Origin: Terrimesophilobacter sp038243605
Lineage (GTDB): Bacteria; Actinomycetota; Actinomycetes; Actinomycetales; Microbacteriaceae
Assembly: GCA_038243605.1 (NCBI GenBank)
Contig: JBBSQX010000014.1
Span: 25,122-89,121, forward strand
Reading direction: 5' to 3'
Length of the DNA stretch: 64,000 bases
The translations under genes were made by a program, and so were the position numbers. Each line of letters starts with the position of its first letter. Position 1 is the first letter of the stretch. A model generated the notes under the pieces. It was not told the DNA's origin, made no database searches, and was given only the letters and a program-made list of their open reading frames with translations. Shown here piece by piece: positions 52,251 to 60,839 of this stretch.

Positions 52251-53399
52251 TCAGTTCTTCTCTCTCTTGTAAAAGGGCAACGCGGTGACGGTCGCGGGAA
52301 TCTTGCTTCCGCGAACATCGATATCGAGCACCGTTCCTGGCTCGGAATACTTTGGGTCCACAAACCCCATGGCAATCGGATGCCCGAGGGTCGGCGACAG
52401 CGCACCACTGGTGATTTCGCCCACCACGGTGTCACCATCGACGAGGGAGTACCCGGCGCGACCAGCGCGTCGCCCCTCGGAGGTGAGACCGACGAGCACG
52501 CGGGCGCCCTCAGCTGGCCCGGTTTCGGCGGCAGCGCGGCCAACAAAGTCGCCTTCTTTTGTGAAGTGGACTGCTCTGCCGAGACCAGCTTGGGCGGGCA
52601 GGATGTCGCGGCCGAGCTCGTGACCGTAGAGCGGCATTCCTGCTTCGAGCCGCAGCGTGTCGCGGCTGGCAAGCCCTGCAGGAATTAAGCCAAGAGGCGC
52701 ACCTGCGGTGACGAGTGCCTGCCAGAGCATGGCGGCATTGGAGGTGTCGAGGTAGAGTTCGAAACCATCTTCGCCGGTGTAGCCGGTGCGAGCCACGTAG
52801 ACAGAATCACCGCTAAACGTTGCGCTCGTAGTCCAGTAGTACTTGAGGTCGATGAGGCTTTGCTGGCCCTCCAACACGTCGAGGCCCTCAGTGGCCTGAA
52901 GTATTTCCAGGGCGCGCGGGCCCTGCACAGCGATGAGCGCTGTCGCGTCACTGTGGTCCATCACCTGCACGTCGAAATCTTTGGAGCGCGCGGTAAGTTC
53001 TTCGACAACAACATCGTGGTTGCCCGCGTTCGCCACAACAAGGTATTCGCCCTCGGCGTTGTGATAAACGATCAGGTCATCGACTATCCCTGCGTGCTCA
53101 TCGAGAAGAAGACTGTACTTCGCCTGCATGAGCGCAAGGTTCGACATCTTTCCGGCAAGCGCGTACTCGAGAAACTCGATCGCCTGTGGGCCGGTCACAC
53201 CGATCTCCGCCATGTGAGAGATGTCGAAGATTCCCGCAGCGTTACGCACCGCGTGGTGCTCAGTGAGATCGGAGCCGTAGCTGACGGGCATCTGCCATCC
53301 GGCAAAATCAGTGAAGCTTGCACCGCCATGGAGATGAATTTGATGGAGGGGCGAGAATTTTTCGGTAACGGGATGTTCTGAAGCTGAATTATCGGACAC
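52251..53399 (-). CDS. gcvT: aminomethyltransferase, T-protein
   Basis: This 382-residue tetrahydrofolate-dependent aminomethyltransferase of the glycine cleavage system has FTDFAGWQMPV, GIFDISHMAEI and the folate-binding VARTGYTGEDGFELY. The GTG at 53399 is preceded by a clear AGGAGA 6 nt away; the upstream GTG at 53414 lacks this and is less likely. It is the first gene of the operon, directly behind the tandem riboswitch. Confidence 0.94.
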   Translation of the reverse strand: MSDNSASEHPVTEKFSPLHQIHLHGGASFTDFAGWQMPVSYGSDLTEHHAVRNAAGIFDISHMAEIGVTGPQAIEFLEYALAGKMSNLALMQAKYSLLLDEHAGIVDDLIVYHNAEGEYLVVANAGNHDVVVEELTARSKDFDVQVMDHSDATALIAVQGPRALEILQATEGLDVLEGQQSLIDLKYYWTTSATFSGDSVYVARTGYTGEDGFELYLDTSNAAMLWQALVTAGAPLGLIPAGLASRDTLRLEAGMPLYGHELGRDILPAQAGLGRAVHFTKEGDFVGRAAAETGPAEGARVLVGLTSEGRRAGRAGYSLVDGDTVVGEITSGALSPTLGHPIAMGFVDPKYSEPGTVLDIDVRGSKIPATVTALPFYKREKN

Positions 53400-53427
53400 G
53401 AGTTCTCCTGGCACTTAAGCGGCGGAA

Positions 53428-53610
53428 CTCCCCCTCTGTATTGAGCCTGAGAGTTTCACCGACGATTGTCGGTTTTCACCGTGGGCGGAATCGACGGGCG
53501 ATTCGCTCTCCAGAGTGGCCTGAACAACGCGGTACTTGTGACCTGAGAGATTGGCGGGGAGGCTTGCTCCTTCGGTGCCGTGCTAGTTGCAGCCCGGCTC
53601 TCCCGCATTG
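53428..53610 (-). promoter_or_regulatory. tandem glycine riboswitch
   Basis: On the minus strand the first aptamer (about 53610-53524) has GCGGGAGAGCC, CACCGAAGGAGCAAGCC and AATCTCTCAGG. The second (about 53518-53428) has CTCTGGAGAGCGAA, a long P3-like stem CCGACAATCGTCGG and ACTCTCAGGC, with outer pairing CTCTG/CAGAG. Both conserved halves of each glycine aptamer are present with a short linker. It precedes gcvT, where glycine binding normally switches expression on. A TAGGCT -10 (53640-53645) lies about 30 nt upstream. Confidence 0.9.
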
Positions 53611-53693
53611 CGTGCGGCCCGATATTCAGTTGTTGGGTAAGCCTATCAATGTAGTGCCAGTAACACCCGTCCGCTCGCCAATAGGATTGCGCC

Positions 53694-55583
53694 ATGTCAC
53701 AACGACGTGCACCTTCTGCCTCCCTCCGCGAGCGCTTCACATACTGGTTTGACAACGTGATGGCTCGTGGCACCGTGGCGGTGATGGGCCTGCTTGCGCT
53801 GGCCACAGTCGTGTTCGTCGTGGTGATCGCACTCGTCGTCGTTTTGTTTGGGTTCTTTCCGAGCGACGATGATTCCCAAACGTTCTTCGAGGTGCTGTGG
53901 GGCAACCTCATGCGCACACTCGACCCCGGCACAATGGGCGGTGACGAGGGGTGGGCATTCCGTGCCGCCATGCTCGTCGTCACGATCGGCGGCCTCATCA
54001 TCGTCGCGAGCCTTATCGGTATCATTTCGAGCGCCTTCGACTCGAAGATCGAGGAACTGCGCAAAGGTCGATCCCGCGTGCTAGAAACCGAACACACGCT
54101 GATTCTCGGATGGAGTCCAAAGGTGCTCCCGATCGTGCGCGAGATCTGCATCGCCAATGAGTCACGGCGGCGACCCGCCATCGTGATTCTCGCCGATCGC
54201 GACAAAGTTGAGATGGAAGATGAGATCAAGGCGCATATTGGAAAACGCAATCGCACCCGCGTCATCGTGCGACGCGGTGACCCCATGGATCTCGGTGACC
54301 TCGAATTGGGTAATCCGCACACCGCACGCAGCATCATTCTCATTTCGCCAGAAGAGAATGAAGACCCCGACTCGACCGTGATCAAGATGGCGCTCGCCCT
54401 CACCAATAACCCACGCAGGGGCACAAAGTCGCTCGACATTGTCGGTGAGCTTCAGGAAATCCGAAACCTGGAAGCGGCGAGACTTGTCGGGCGCAATGAG
54501 GTCAGCTGGATCCTCGCGCGCGACCTCATCGCCCGCATCACCGTGCAAACGTGCCGACAAGCGGGTCTCAGTGGTGTGTACACCGAACTCCTCGATTTCG
54601 ACGGGGACGAAATCTACATCGCAGAGGAGCCGAAGCTCACCGGAAAATCGTATTTCGATGCGCAACTTTGTTTTGCGAGATCCTGCGTCATCGGAATCGT
54701 CTCTGGCGAAGATGTACTACTCAACCCAGATGCCTCACGAACGATCCTGGCGGGTGACCGGCTCATTCACATTGCCGCCGATGACAGTGCCATTCATGTG
54801 GGGGCTTCGGGAGTTCCGGATGTCAGCCCCATTAGCGACCTGCCCGACTCGCCAGCAACCGCAGAGCACACTCTCGTACTCGGCCATAATGCCGACCTGC
54901 AAACGATGCTGCAGGAGCTCAGCGAGTATGTTCCTGCCGGCTCGAGCGTTACGGTTGTTGCGGACATGGAGTCGCCAGAGTTTCCCTCCTTCGAGAATCT
55001 GGCCGTGAGTTTTGTATGCGGTGACACCACGAGCAGGGCTGTGCTCGAAAGCTTGGCGATCCCCACGTTCAACCACATCATCGTGCTTGCCTATAAAGAG
55101 CTCATGGGCAGCCAGCGCGCCGATGCCAAAACTCTTGTCACGCTGCTGCATTTGCGCGAAATTGGAGAAAACGCTGGGTCAGAACTCAACATCGTGAGCG
55201 AAATGCTTGACGACCGCAACCGAGAGATCGCTGAGGTCACGAAAGCCAATGACTTCATCGTGAGCGACAAGCTCATCAGCCTTGCGCTCGCTCAGCTCTC
55301 GGAGAACCGGATTCTTGCGCGAGTCTTCGATGTGCTGTTCACGAGCGAAGGCAGTGAGGTGTATCTCAAACCAGTGGACCGCTACATCCGGCCCGGGGAA
55401 TCCGCAGATTTCTATTCCGTGCTCGAAAGCGCTAGACGGCGCGGGGAGACTGCCATTGGTTATCGGATTGCGAAACACGCCCACGATGCCGAGCACGGAT
55501 ACGGTGTGCGGCTGAACCCTCTCAAGTCGGAGCGTCTCACTTTTGCACCTGAAGACAGGATCGTCGTTCTCGCCGAGGACTGA
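53694..55583 (+). CDS. CASTOR/POLLUX-type ion channel with RCK domains
   Basis: This 629-residue protein has a first helix at about 27-53, a pore-loop region LMRTLDPGTMGGDEG (about 72-86) characteristic of CASTOR/POLLUX (DMI1) channels, a second pore helix at about 90-113, then two RCK-like Rossmann domains (HTLILGWS at about 131, HTLVLGHN at about 392). It is likely a cation (K+ or Ca2+) channel gated by a cytosolic ligand ring. It is leaderless by TAGGAT (53682-53687) 6 nt before the ATG. It is divergent from the glycine cleavage operon. Confidence 0.87.
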   Translation: MSQRRAPSASLRERFTYWFDNVMARGTVAVMGLLALATVVFVVVIALVVVLFGFFPSDDDSQTFFEVLWGNLMRTLDPGTMGGDEGWAFRAAMLVVTIGGLIIVASLIGIISSAFDSKIEELRKGRSRVLETEHTLILGWSPKVLPIVREICIANESRRRPAIVILADRDKVEMEDEIKAHIGKRNRTRVIVRRGDPMDLGDLELGNPHTARSIILISPEENEDPDSTVIKMALALTNNPRRGTKSLDIVGELQEIRNLEAARLVGRNEVSWILARDLIARITVQTCRQAGLSGVYTELLDFDGDEIYIAEEPKLTGKSYFDAQLCFARSCVIGIVSGEDVLLNPDASRTILAGDRLIHIAADDSAIHVGASGVPDVSPISDLPDSPATAEHTLVLGHNADLQTMLQELSEYVPAGSSVTVVADMESPEFPSFENLAVSFVCGDTTSRAVLESLAIPTFNHIIVLAYKELMGSQRADAKTLVTLLHLREIGENAGSELNIVSEMLDDRNREIAEVTKANDFIVSDKLISLALAQLSENRILARVFDVLFTSEGSEVYLKPVDRYIRPGESADFYSVLESARRRGETAIGYRIAKHAHDAEHGYGVRLNPLKSERLTFAPEDRIVVLAED

Positions 55584-55709
55584 GTTTTTCGAAACTCCGC
55601 GAGCCAAATTCGTCGTCTCCAACAAGGAACTGTTGAAGAAGCCGGTTGACTATAGCGATTGCCGACAACGTTTTAGGGAAGCTTTTGTTTGAAGGCTACT
55701 CTCGCGAGT

Positions 55710-57482
55710 ATGAGTGACTACCGCGCGCCTATCGCTGACCTGATGTTTTCCCTCGAGCACGTTGTGGGCTATCCCGACGTTGCCGCGCTGCCCGGATTCG
55801 AGCATGCTGACGTTGAGACCGTGCGTGACATCATCACGGAGGCCGGCGATTTCATGTCCGAGATGGTCGCCCCCACCAACCGTGAGAGCGACACCATTGG
55901 CGCGAAGCGCAATGCCGACGGCAGTGTCACTACATCTCCAGGGTTCATCAAGGCGTATGACGCTTACGTTGAGGCCGGCTGGGGTGGCGTACCGCTTCCG
56001 GAGGAGTTCGGCGGCGGCGGATTCCCGCGCACCGTAGGTCTCATGCTGCAGGAGATGATGCTGTCCTCCAACATGGCGTTCGCCCTCTGCCCGCTTCTCA
56101 CCCAGGGCGCCATTGAGGCCATCCTGAACTACGGTAGCGACGAGCAGAAGGCCACATACCTTCCCAAGATGGTGACCGGCGAATGGGCCGGAACCATGAA
56201 CCTCACCGAGCCGCAGGCTGGAACAGATGTCGGCGCTCTCACGACCCGCGCGGTCAAGAATGATGACGGCACTTACGCCATCACGGGCCAGAAGATCTTC
56301 ATCACCTTCGGCGAACACGACCTCAGCGAGCAAATTGTGCACCTCGTGCTTGCTCGCACTCCCGGTGCGCCGGAGGGCACAAAGGGCATCTCCTGCTTCA
56401 TCGTGCCCAAGGTCATGGTCAACGAGGATGGTTCACTTGGCGAGCGCAACAACGTTGAGTGCCTCTCGCTTGAAGAGAAGCTCGGCATCCACGGCTCCCC
56501 CACCTGCGTCATGAACTACGACGGCGCCACCGGCTACCTCATCGGTGAAGAGAGCAAGGGAATGCGCATCATGTTTGTCATGATGAACAGCGCCCGACTC
56601 TCCGTCGGAATGCAGGGCGTCTCTGTCGCCGAGCGCGCCTACCAGCAGTCGCTCGCGTACGCGCAGGAGCGCCGCCAAGGTCTCGCGATCGGTGCCACCG
56701 GCACCAACTCAGCCATCATCGAGTACCCGGATGTTCGCCGCATGCTCATGACCCAGAAGGCTTACATTGAGGCGGCTCGCCACATCCACCTGCTGAACGC
56801 CATCAACGTGGACATCAGCACGAACCACTCAGACGAGAAGACGCGCACCCGCGCCAACGAGATCGTGGGCATTCTCACCCCCATCTGCAAGAGCTTCGGA
56901 ACGGATCTCGGAAACGAGCTCACCTCCATCGCCCTGCAGATTCAGGGTGGTATGGGCTACATCGAAGAGACCGGCGCTGCCCAGCACTTTCGCGATGTGC
57001 GCATCGCCGCGATCTACGAAGGGACCAACGGCGTTCAGGCTGCCGACCTGGTGGGTCGCAAACTCGGCGTGCGCCGCGGATCCTCGTTCAACGAGTACAT
57101 TGCCGAGATCGGTTCTATCGACAAGTCGCTGGCGAAGGCTGGACGAGACTTTGCCAGCATCCGCACGAACCTTGCCGAGAGCGTGACCGCCCTCAAGAAG
57201 ACCACCGGTTGGATGCTCCGCCACGGCCTGGGTGACCCGAACTCGATACTAGCCGGCTCGTCACCGTACCTGCGCATGTGGGGTGTGACGCTCGGAGGTT
57301 GGTTGCTTGCGAAGGGCGCACTCGCTGCCGCAGAGTCCGGCGACAAGAAGCTTGCAGAAGAGAAGCTCGTGCTTGCACGTTTCTACGCCGAGCAGTTGTT
57401 GCCACTGGGCACAGCACTGCAAGGTGCTGCAACCGCCGGCAAAGACGACCTCATAGCGTTGGACGCCACCCAACTCGCATAG
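55710..57482 (+). CDS. acyl-CoA dehydrogenase
   Basis: This 590-residue long-form ACAD oxidises acyl-CoA to enoyl-CoA with FAD. Visible are MNLTEPQAGTDVGAL (FAD and substrate binding), the ITGQKIFIT strand, and the catalytic base region IYEGTNGVQAADLVGRKL, plus the extra C-terminal domain of the large FadE5/FadE6-type enzymes. The ATG at 55710 lies 7 nt after TACTCT, so leaderless; a TTG at 55689 would be upstream of the predicted transcript start. Confidence 0.92.
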   Translation: MSDYRAPIADLMFSLEHVVGYPDVAALPGFEHADVETVRDIITEAGDFMSEMVAPTNRESDTIGAKRNADGSVTTSPGFIKAYDAYVEAGWGGVPLPEEFGGGGFPRTVGLMLQEMMLSSNMAFALCPLLTQGAIEAILNYGSDEQKATYLPKMVTGEWAGTMNLTEPQAGTDVGALTTRAVKNDDGTYAITGQKIFITFGEHDLSEQIVHLVLARTPGAPEGTKGISCFIVPKVMVNEDGSLGERNNVECLSLEEKLGIHGSPTCVMNYDGATGYLIGEESKGMRIMFVMMNSARLSVGMQGVSVAERAYQQSLAYAQERRQGLAIGATGTNSAIIEYPDVRRMLMTQKAYIEAARHIHLLNAINVDISTNHSDEKTRTRANEIVGILTPICKSFGTDLGNELTSIALQIQGGMGYIEETGAAQHFRDVRIAAIYEGTNGVQAADLVGRKLGVRRGSSFNEYIAEIGSIDKSLAKAGRDFASIRTNLAESVTALKKTTGWMLRHGLGDPNSILAGSSPYLRMWGVTLGGWLLAKGALAAAESGDKKLAEEKLVLARFYAEQLLPLGTALQGAATAGKDDLIALDATQLA

Positions 57483-57488
57483 TTAGAT

Positions 57489-57527
57489 GCGCCGAGCGTG
57501 TGCTTGAGGGCCGCGCTCGGCGCTTTT
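57489..57527 (+). terminator. intrinsic terminator of the acyl-CoA dehydrogenase gene
   Basis: GCGCCGAGCG (57489-57498) and CGCTCGGCGC (57514-57523) form a perfect 10-bp stem followed by TTTT. It starts 6 nt after the stop codon. Confidence 0.85.
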
Positions 57528-57538
57528 GCGTGAGCGGC

Positions 57539-58108
57539 CTAGGAGCCGTCGTTGGCGTAGGTCATGCAGTAGTTGCCCAGCAACAATTTGCTGCCGTATC
57601 GTTTCGCGCCGCCCACGTCTGCCTCGCTGATGGCAAAAATCTCGGCCACGATCGCTTTACCAACGAGCTCATCGTTGCCGAACTCCATCAACTTCGTCGA
57701 GAAAACTCCGTCGCCGCCGGTGGTGGGGTCAAACGCGAGGCTTGATACGAACAGAGGTTCTCCCTTGTCGCTGAGGCTAAGGAGTTCAAATTGCGGAAGT
57801 AAACCAGCGTCTGTCGCCTCCTTCGACAACGTGACCGAGAGTTCCGTTCCGTCACCGTAAACCTGGCCTTGCGATGGGCCAGCAGACAGCGCCGACGAGG
57901 TAAAGAGAGACAGTTCAGGGTCGGTTTGGCCATCAAAAACACTGCAGTCGGCGGCGCCGCTGGTGCCGCCGGTGCTTGTGCCAGAGTCCGGGGCGGTGCC
58001 AGAGCCGGTGTCAGTTCCAGAGCTAGTTGCCGTCGGAGCACAACCTGCAAGTAGCAGTGTCAGTGTGACCGCGGAAGCTATGATCGAGCGCTTGAACTCA
58101 GAATTCAT
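57539..58108 (-). CDS. secreted lipoprotein of unknown function
   Basis: This 189-residue protein has a lipobox LLAGC (Cys about 23), a Ser/Thr/Gly/Pro-rich linker (about 26-53) and a globular beta-rich domain with one Cys near each end (DCSVFDG and GNYCMTY), which may pair. I do not recognise the family. A CATAAT box 6 nt before the ATG suggests a leaderless message, which argues against the longer open frame. Confidence 0.7.
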   Translation of the reverse strand: MNSEFKRSIIASAVTLTLLLAGCAPTATSSGTDTGSGTAPDSGTSTGGTSGAADCSVFDGQTDPELSLFTSSALSAGPSQGQVYGDGTELSVTLSKEATDAGLLPQFELLSLSDKGEPLFVSSLAFDPTTGGDGVFSTKLMEFGNDELVGKAIVAEIFAISEADVGGAKRYGSKLLLGNYCMTYANDGS

Positions 58109-58166
58109 GAATGAATTATGTTCTTCCCGAACGGGCTTCAGCAATCGTTGTTACCGAGTTGTTTGC

Positions 58167-58922
58167 TCAAAATCGCGTTAGCAACGAATGAATAGTACGA
58201 AACCCCGAGGTTTCGCGCGGAGTAGCGCAGCGAGCCAACCGACGTGCTCTAACTTTTGTGATGAACAAAATCAGCTGCGAGCATTGCGTACACACACACT
58301 CGTCGCCCCATCGATCGTTGAAGTAATCGGTTTCCATGAGGTGGGCTTCGCGACGCATTCCTAAGCGCTCAGCAATGTTCACAGAGGCTACGTTTTCGGC
58401 ATCGATGCGCGCACAAACGCGATGAAACCCGAAGTGCTCGAAGCCGTATTTGAGGAGTGCGTGTGCGGCTTCAGTAACATAACCGTTCCCGACGGAATCC
58501 GGATGCAGACTCCACCCGATCTCCCCCTGCTTACCTCTCACGCTCCCACGCTTGAACAGTATTTCACCGGCAAGCTCCTGCGTATGCTTCGGTTGGATCG
58601 CAAGAAAGTACACGTCGCCCTCGTTGTCGAACTCAAGCTTGGCGTACGACTCCATCCGCTCCACGGCCTGATCCATCGTCATCGGGTCGCGGTACATGTA
58701 TCGCACCGTCTCGGGGAGACTTCGGTACGAGTGATAGCGCACGGCATCCGCTGGAGTGAACACGCGAAGCAGCAGTCGCTCTGTTTCGATCGGGAGGTCA
58801 GAGGTCTGGTGGTCCTTTCGCTCAGAGCGTGATGCGGTACGGGGTCGTGGTTGACACGGTGACGAGCCCAGCGGCCTCAAGGATAGGACGCGAGAACTCT
58901 GTGGAGTCGCTATTAGATCCAT
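58167..58922 (-). CDS. GNAT acetyltransferase (RimJ/RimL-like), start uncertain
   Basis: The GNAT domain begins at LPIETERLLLRVF and continues through GEIGWSLHPDSVGNGYVTEA (acetyl-CoA loop) to NVASVNIAERLGMRREAH, as in RimJ/RimL-type acetyltransferases that modify ribosomal or other N-termini, or antibiotics. The only in-frame start codons are the ATG at 58922 and a TTG at 58880. Both lie inside the upstream GNAT gene and add about 30-45 residues of non-family sequence. A GAAAGGA motif sits just before the domain but has no start codon in frame. About 45 C-terminal residues also look foreign. Confidence 0.72.
   Translation of the reverse strand: MDLIATPQSSRVLSLRPLGSSPCQPRPRTASRSERKDHQTSDLPIETERLLLRVFTPADAVRYHSYRSLPETVRYMYRDPMTMDQAVERMESYAKLEFDNEGDVYFLAIQPKHTQELAGEILFKRGSVRGKQGEIGWSLHPDSVGNGYVTEAAHALLKYGFEHFGFHRVCARIDAENVASVNIAERLGMRREAHLMETDYFNDRWGDECVCTQCSQLILFITKVRARRLARCATPRETSGFRTIHSLLTRF
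58822..58917 (-). pseudogene. displaced C-terminal end of the GNAT gene 58913-59608
   Basis: In a different frame from the main ORF, codons 58822-58917 read SDSTEFSRPILEAAG, then LVTVSTTTPYRITL and stop. This is the expected last strand region of a GNAT domain (S/ARPILE..G....T.TPY). Removing one base at about 58913-58917 would join it directly to the GKRWI end of the upstream ORF. The break is either a real frameshift or a base error. Confidence 0.65.
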
Positions 58923-59608
58923 CTCTTCCCCGCCGCGAGTGCTGAGTGCGCTCTCGCAGCAGTGAGCGCCCGATAAATGCCTTGGCCCCGCCACTCCGGA
59001 TGGGTCGCACCGCCCCAAATGCCGGCAAACTCGGTACCAGGCACGGGTTCAAGCCGCCCAGTGCACACGATCTGGCCACCGGATTCTGCCACCCACAATT
59101 CCATGCCGTCGTTGAGGGTGAGTCGATGCAGAAGCGCGTTCGCCATCGCGTCAGAGGGCGGGTCACCGAATACTTCATCCGCCATGGTGCTCATTGCCCG
59201 CACGTCGCCCTCGTCGGTGACGCGACGAAGGGCGACCCCATCGGGAAGATCGACATCAACGGCAAGAAGGTTCGCATCACCGATCATGATCGATTCGGGA
59301 TCATCCGCCACGAATCCGACGTCGATGAGAGCCTCGTGGAGACCTGGTGCGTCGTCGTGACCTCTGGCCTTCCACTCGACCTCACTTATCGCCTCCGCCG
59401 CACGAAAGTGCGCCAATGCATCCTTGACGAGCCGACGAATCTCGGCTGCATCTGCGCCGCCCAAATCTCGATAGGTGATGAAGCCGCGACCGCCCCCGAA
59501 GGTGACCAGCCGCAGCGGCCCGAGCCGCGTCACCGCAATCGCGCTCGGTGTCTCCGCGTCGGTGCGCAACTGCTCGTCATACGCTGCGAGCAAATCAGAT
59601 TTGTTCAT
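58913..59608 (-). CDS. GNAT acetyltransferase, apparently frameshifted near its C-terminus
   Basis: The 231 readable residues carry a GNAT domain in the C-terminal half: ELWVAESGGQIVCTGRLE, then IWGGATHPEWRGQGIYRAL, the acetyl-CoA pyrophosphate loop. The ORF stops at GKRWI, before the last strand of the fold, and the missing part is in another frame (58822-58917). The ATG at 59608 is 6 nt after a TAGATT -10 box, so leaderless; the GTG two codons earlier is not needed. The substrate is unknown. If the shift is real, the product lacks a core strand. Confidence 0.72.
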   Translation of the reverse strand: MNKSDLLAAYDEQLRTDAETPSAIAVTRLGPLRLVTFGGGRGFITYRDLGGADAAEIRRLVKDALAHFRAAEAISEVEWKARGHDDAPGLHEALIDVGFVADDPESIMIGDANLLAVDVDLPDGVALRRVTDEGDVRAMSTMADEVFGDPPSDAMANALLHRLTLNDGMELWVAESGGQIVCTGRLEPVPGTEFAGIWGGATHPEWRGQGIYRALTAARAHSALAAGKRWI

Positions 59609-59682
59609 CAGCACAATCTACGGGCAGATGATGCCTCTTGGGAGCGCAGTATTCACTCACGCCCAACCGCGGGTCGGTTAGT

Positions 59683-59730
59683 TAACAATGCTGGGGTTTG
59701 AAACATCGCGTTGTTAGCGAAACCCCGCAG
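59683..59730. repeat. diverged copy of repeat family 1
   Basis: CGTTGTTAGCGAAACCCCGCAG (given here as two parts, CGTTGTTAGCG and AAACCCCGCAG, 59709-59730) differs by only a few bases from the right arm at 2704-2725. Upstream, TAACAATGCTGGGGTTT (59683-59699) is the degenerate partner. CTGGGGTTT can pair with AAACCCCGCAG with a small bulge. It lies between the GNAT promoter region and the Ppx/GppA stop. Confidence 0.7.
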
Positions 59731-59739
59731 TGAGGTGGA

Positions 59740-60714
59740 CTAACTCGCCGCGGAGTCTGGCGCCAGAGACAGCGCAACACCGTCGAGAATGTCGTGTTCA
59801 CTCGTGGTCACAAACTCGAGTGGGTGGCCAGCTGCGGCCGTTGCTGACGCTATCCGTTGTAGAACGGTAGACCAGATGACCGCGCCCGCGGCGATGACGT
59901 CGACCCGCCCAGGATGCATGAACGGCAACGCCGCGCGCTCGTCGCGCGACATGCGGCTCAGCGACTCGCAGGCTTCCAAGACGGCAACCAACGGCACCCG
60001 GCTGCCACTGATCGCCTCCGGGTCATACTCGCTGAGGCCGAGAGCATGAGCGGTGATCGTGGCGATGGTGCCCGCGACGCCAATCACTTCGGTGGCCTGC
60101 GAGACATCGACGATCGCAGTGGCGGTGTCTAGCCCAGCATTCACGTCGTCGCGGACCTTGTCGAGCTCTGCTTCGATCGGGGGGTCGCTGTGCAGGTGGC
60201 GCTCGGTGAGACGCACGCACCCGACATCCATCGAATAGGCGGAGTCTGGTGCGCTCGTGCCAAGCACCAACTCGGTGGAGCCGCCGCCAAGGTCCACGAT
60301 GAGGTGACGGTGGGGAGCCACGTTGGAGCCATTCGCAGTGAGAGCAATGAGCGCTCCGCGAAACGACAGCGCTGCCTCCTCCGTTCCAGGAATCACCTCG
60401 GCGGGAACACCAAGAATCGCGAGAACCGCGTCGGTGAACTCTGCACGATTGGCGGCATCCCTCGTCGCAGACGTCGCCACGAACCGGATGCGCTCAGCGC
60501 CGTGCTCGCGGATCAACATTGCATACTTCTGGGTCGCCGCGATCGTGCGCTCAAGAGCACCCTCACTGAAACGACCCGTGCGGTCGACGCCCTCACCCAA
60601 CCGCACCAACTCGCGGGCGCGCACAACATCGGTCAGGCCGCCCCGCCCATCGAGGTCAGCAATGAGCAGTCGGATCGAGTTCGTTCCGCAGTCGATGGCG
60701 GCAACACGGGTCAT
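59740..60714 (-). CDS. Ppx/GppA-family phosphatase
   Basis: This 324-residue ASKHA-fold hydrolase degrades polyphosphate or converts pppGpp to ppGpp. IDCGTNSIRLLI (phosphate 1), FVATSATRDA, GTEEAALSFRGA and VDLGGGSTELV (phosphate 2) are all present. The short length, without the C-terminal HD domain, is normal for actinobacteria. GAGGAG 7 nt before the ATG fixes the start. The two activities cannot be separated by eye. Confidence 0.92.
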   Translation of the reverse strand: MTRVAAIDCGTNSIRLLIADLDGRGGLTDVVRARELVRLGEGVDRTGRFSEGALERTIAATQKYAMLIREHGAERIRFVATSATRDAANRAEFTDAVLAILGVPAEVIPGTEEAALSFRGALIALTANGSNVAPHRHLIVDLGGGSTELVLGTSAPDSAYSMDVGCVRLTERHLHSDPPIEAELDKVRDDVNAGLDTATAIVDVSQATEVIGVAGTIATITAHALGLSEYDPEAISGSRVPLVAVLEACESLSRMSRDERAALPFMHPGRVDVIAAGAVIWSTVLQRIASATAAAGHPLEFVTTSEHDILDGVALSLAPDSAAS

Positions 60715-60839
60715 TGGTGGCTCCTCAGGATGTGCAGTACTTCGAGGCTACTGTGGCGTCGACGTGAATCAGTTATTGGGGGCAGAGCTTGGCTCACCGC
60801 TCGTCGCCCCGATCGTGAATGGAATAATCTGGTCTCACT

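Noticed and set aside
58198..58220. GAAACCCCGAGGTTTC palindrome, considered as a third member of repeat family 1
   Set aside because: It shares only AAACCCCG with the family and lies inside the C-terminal coding part of the GNAT gene.
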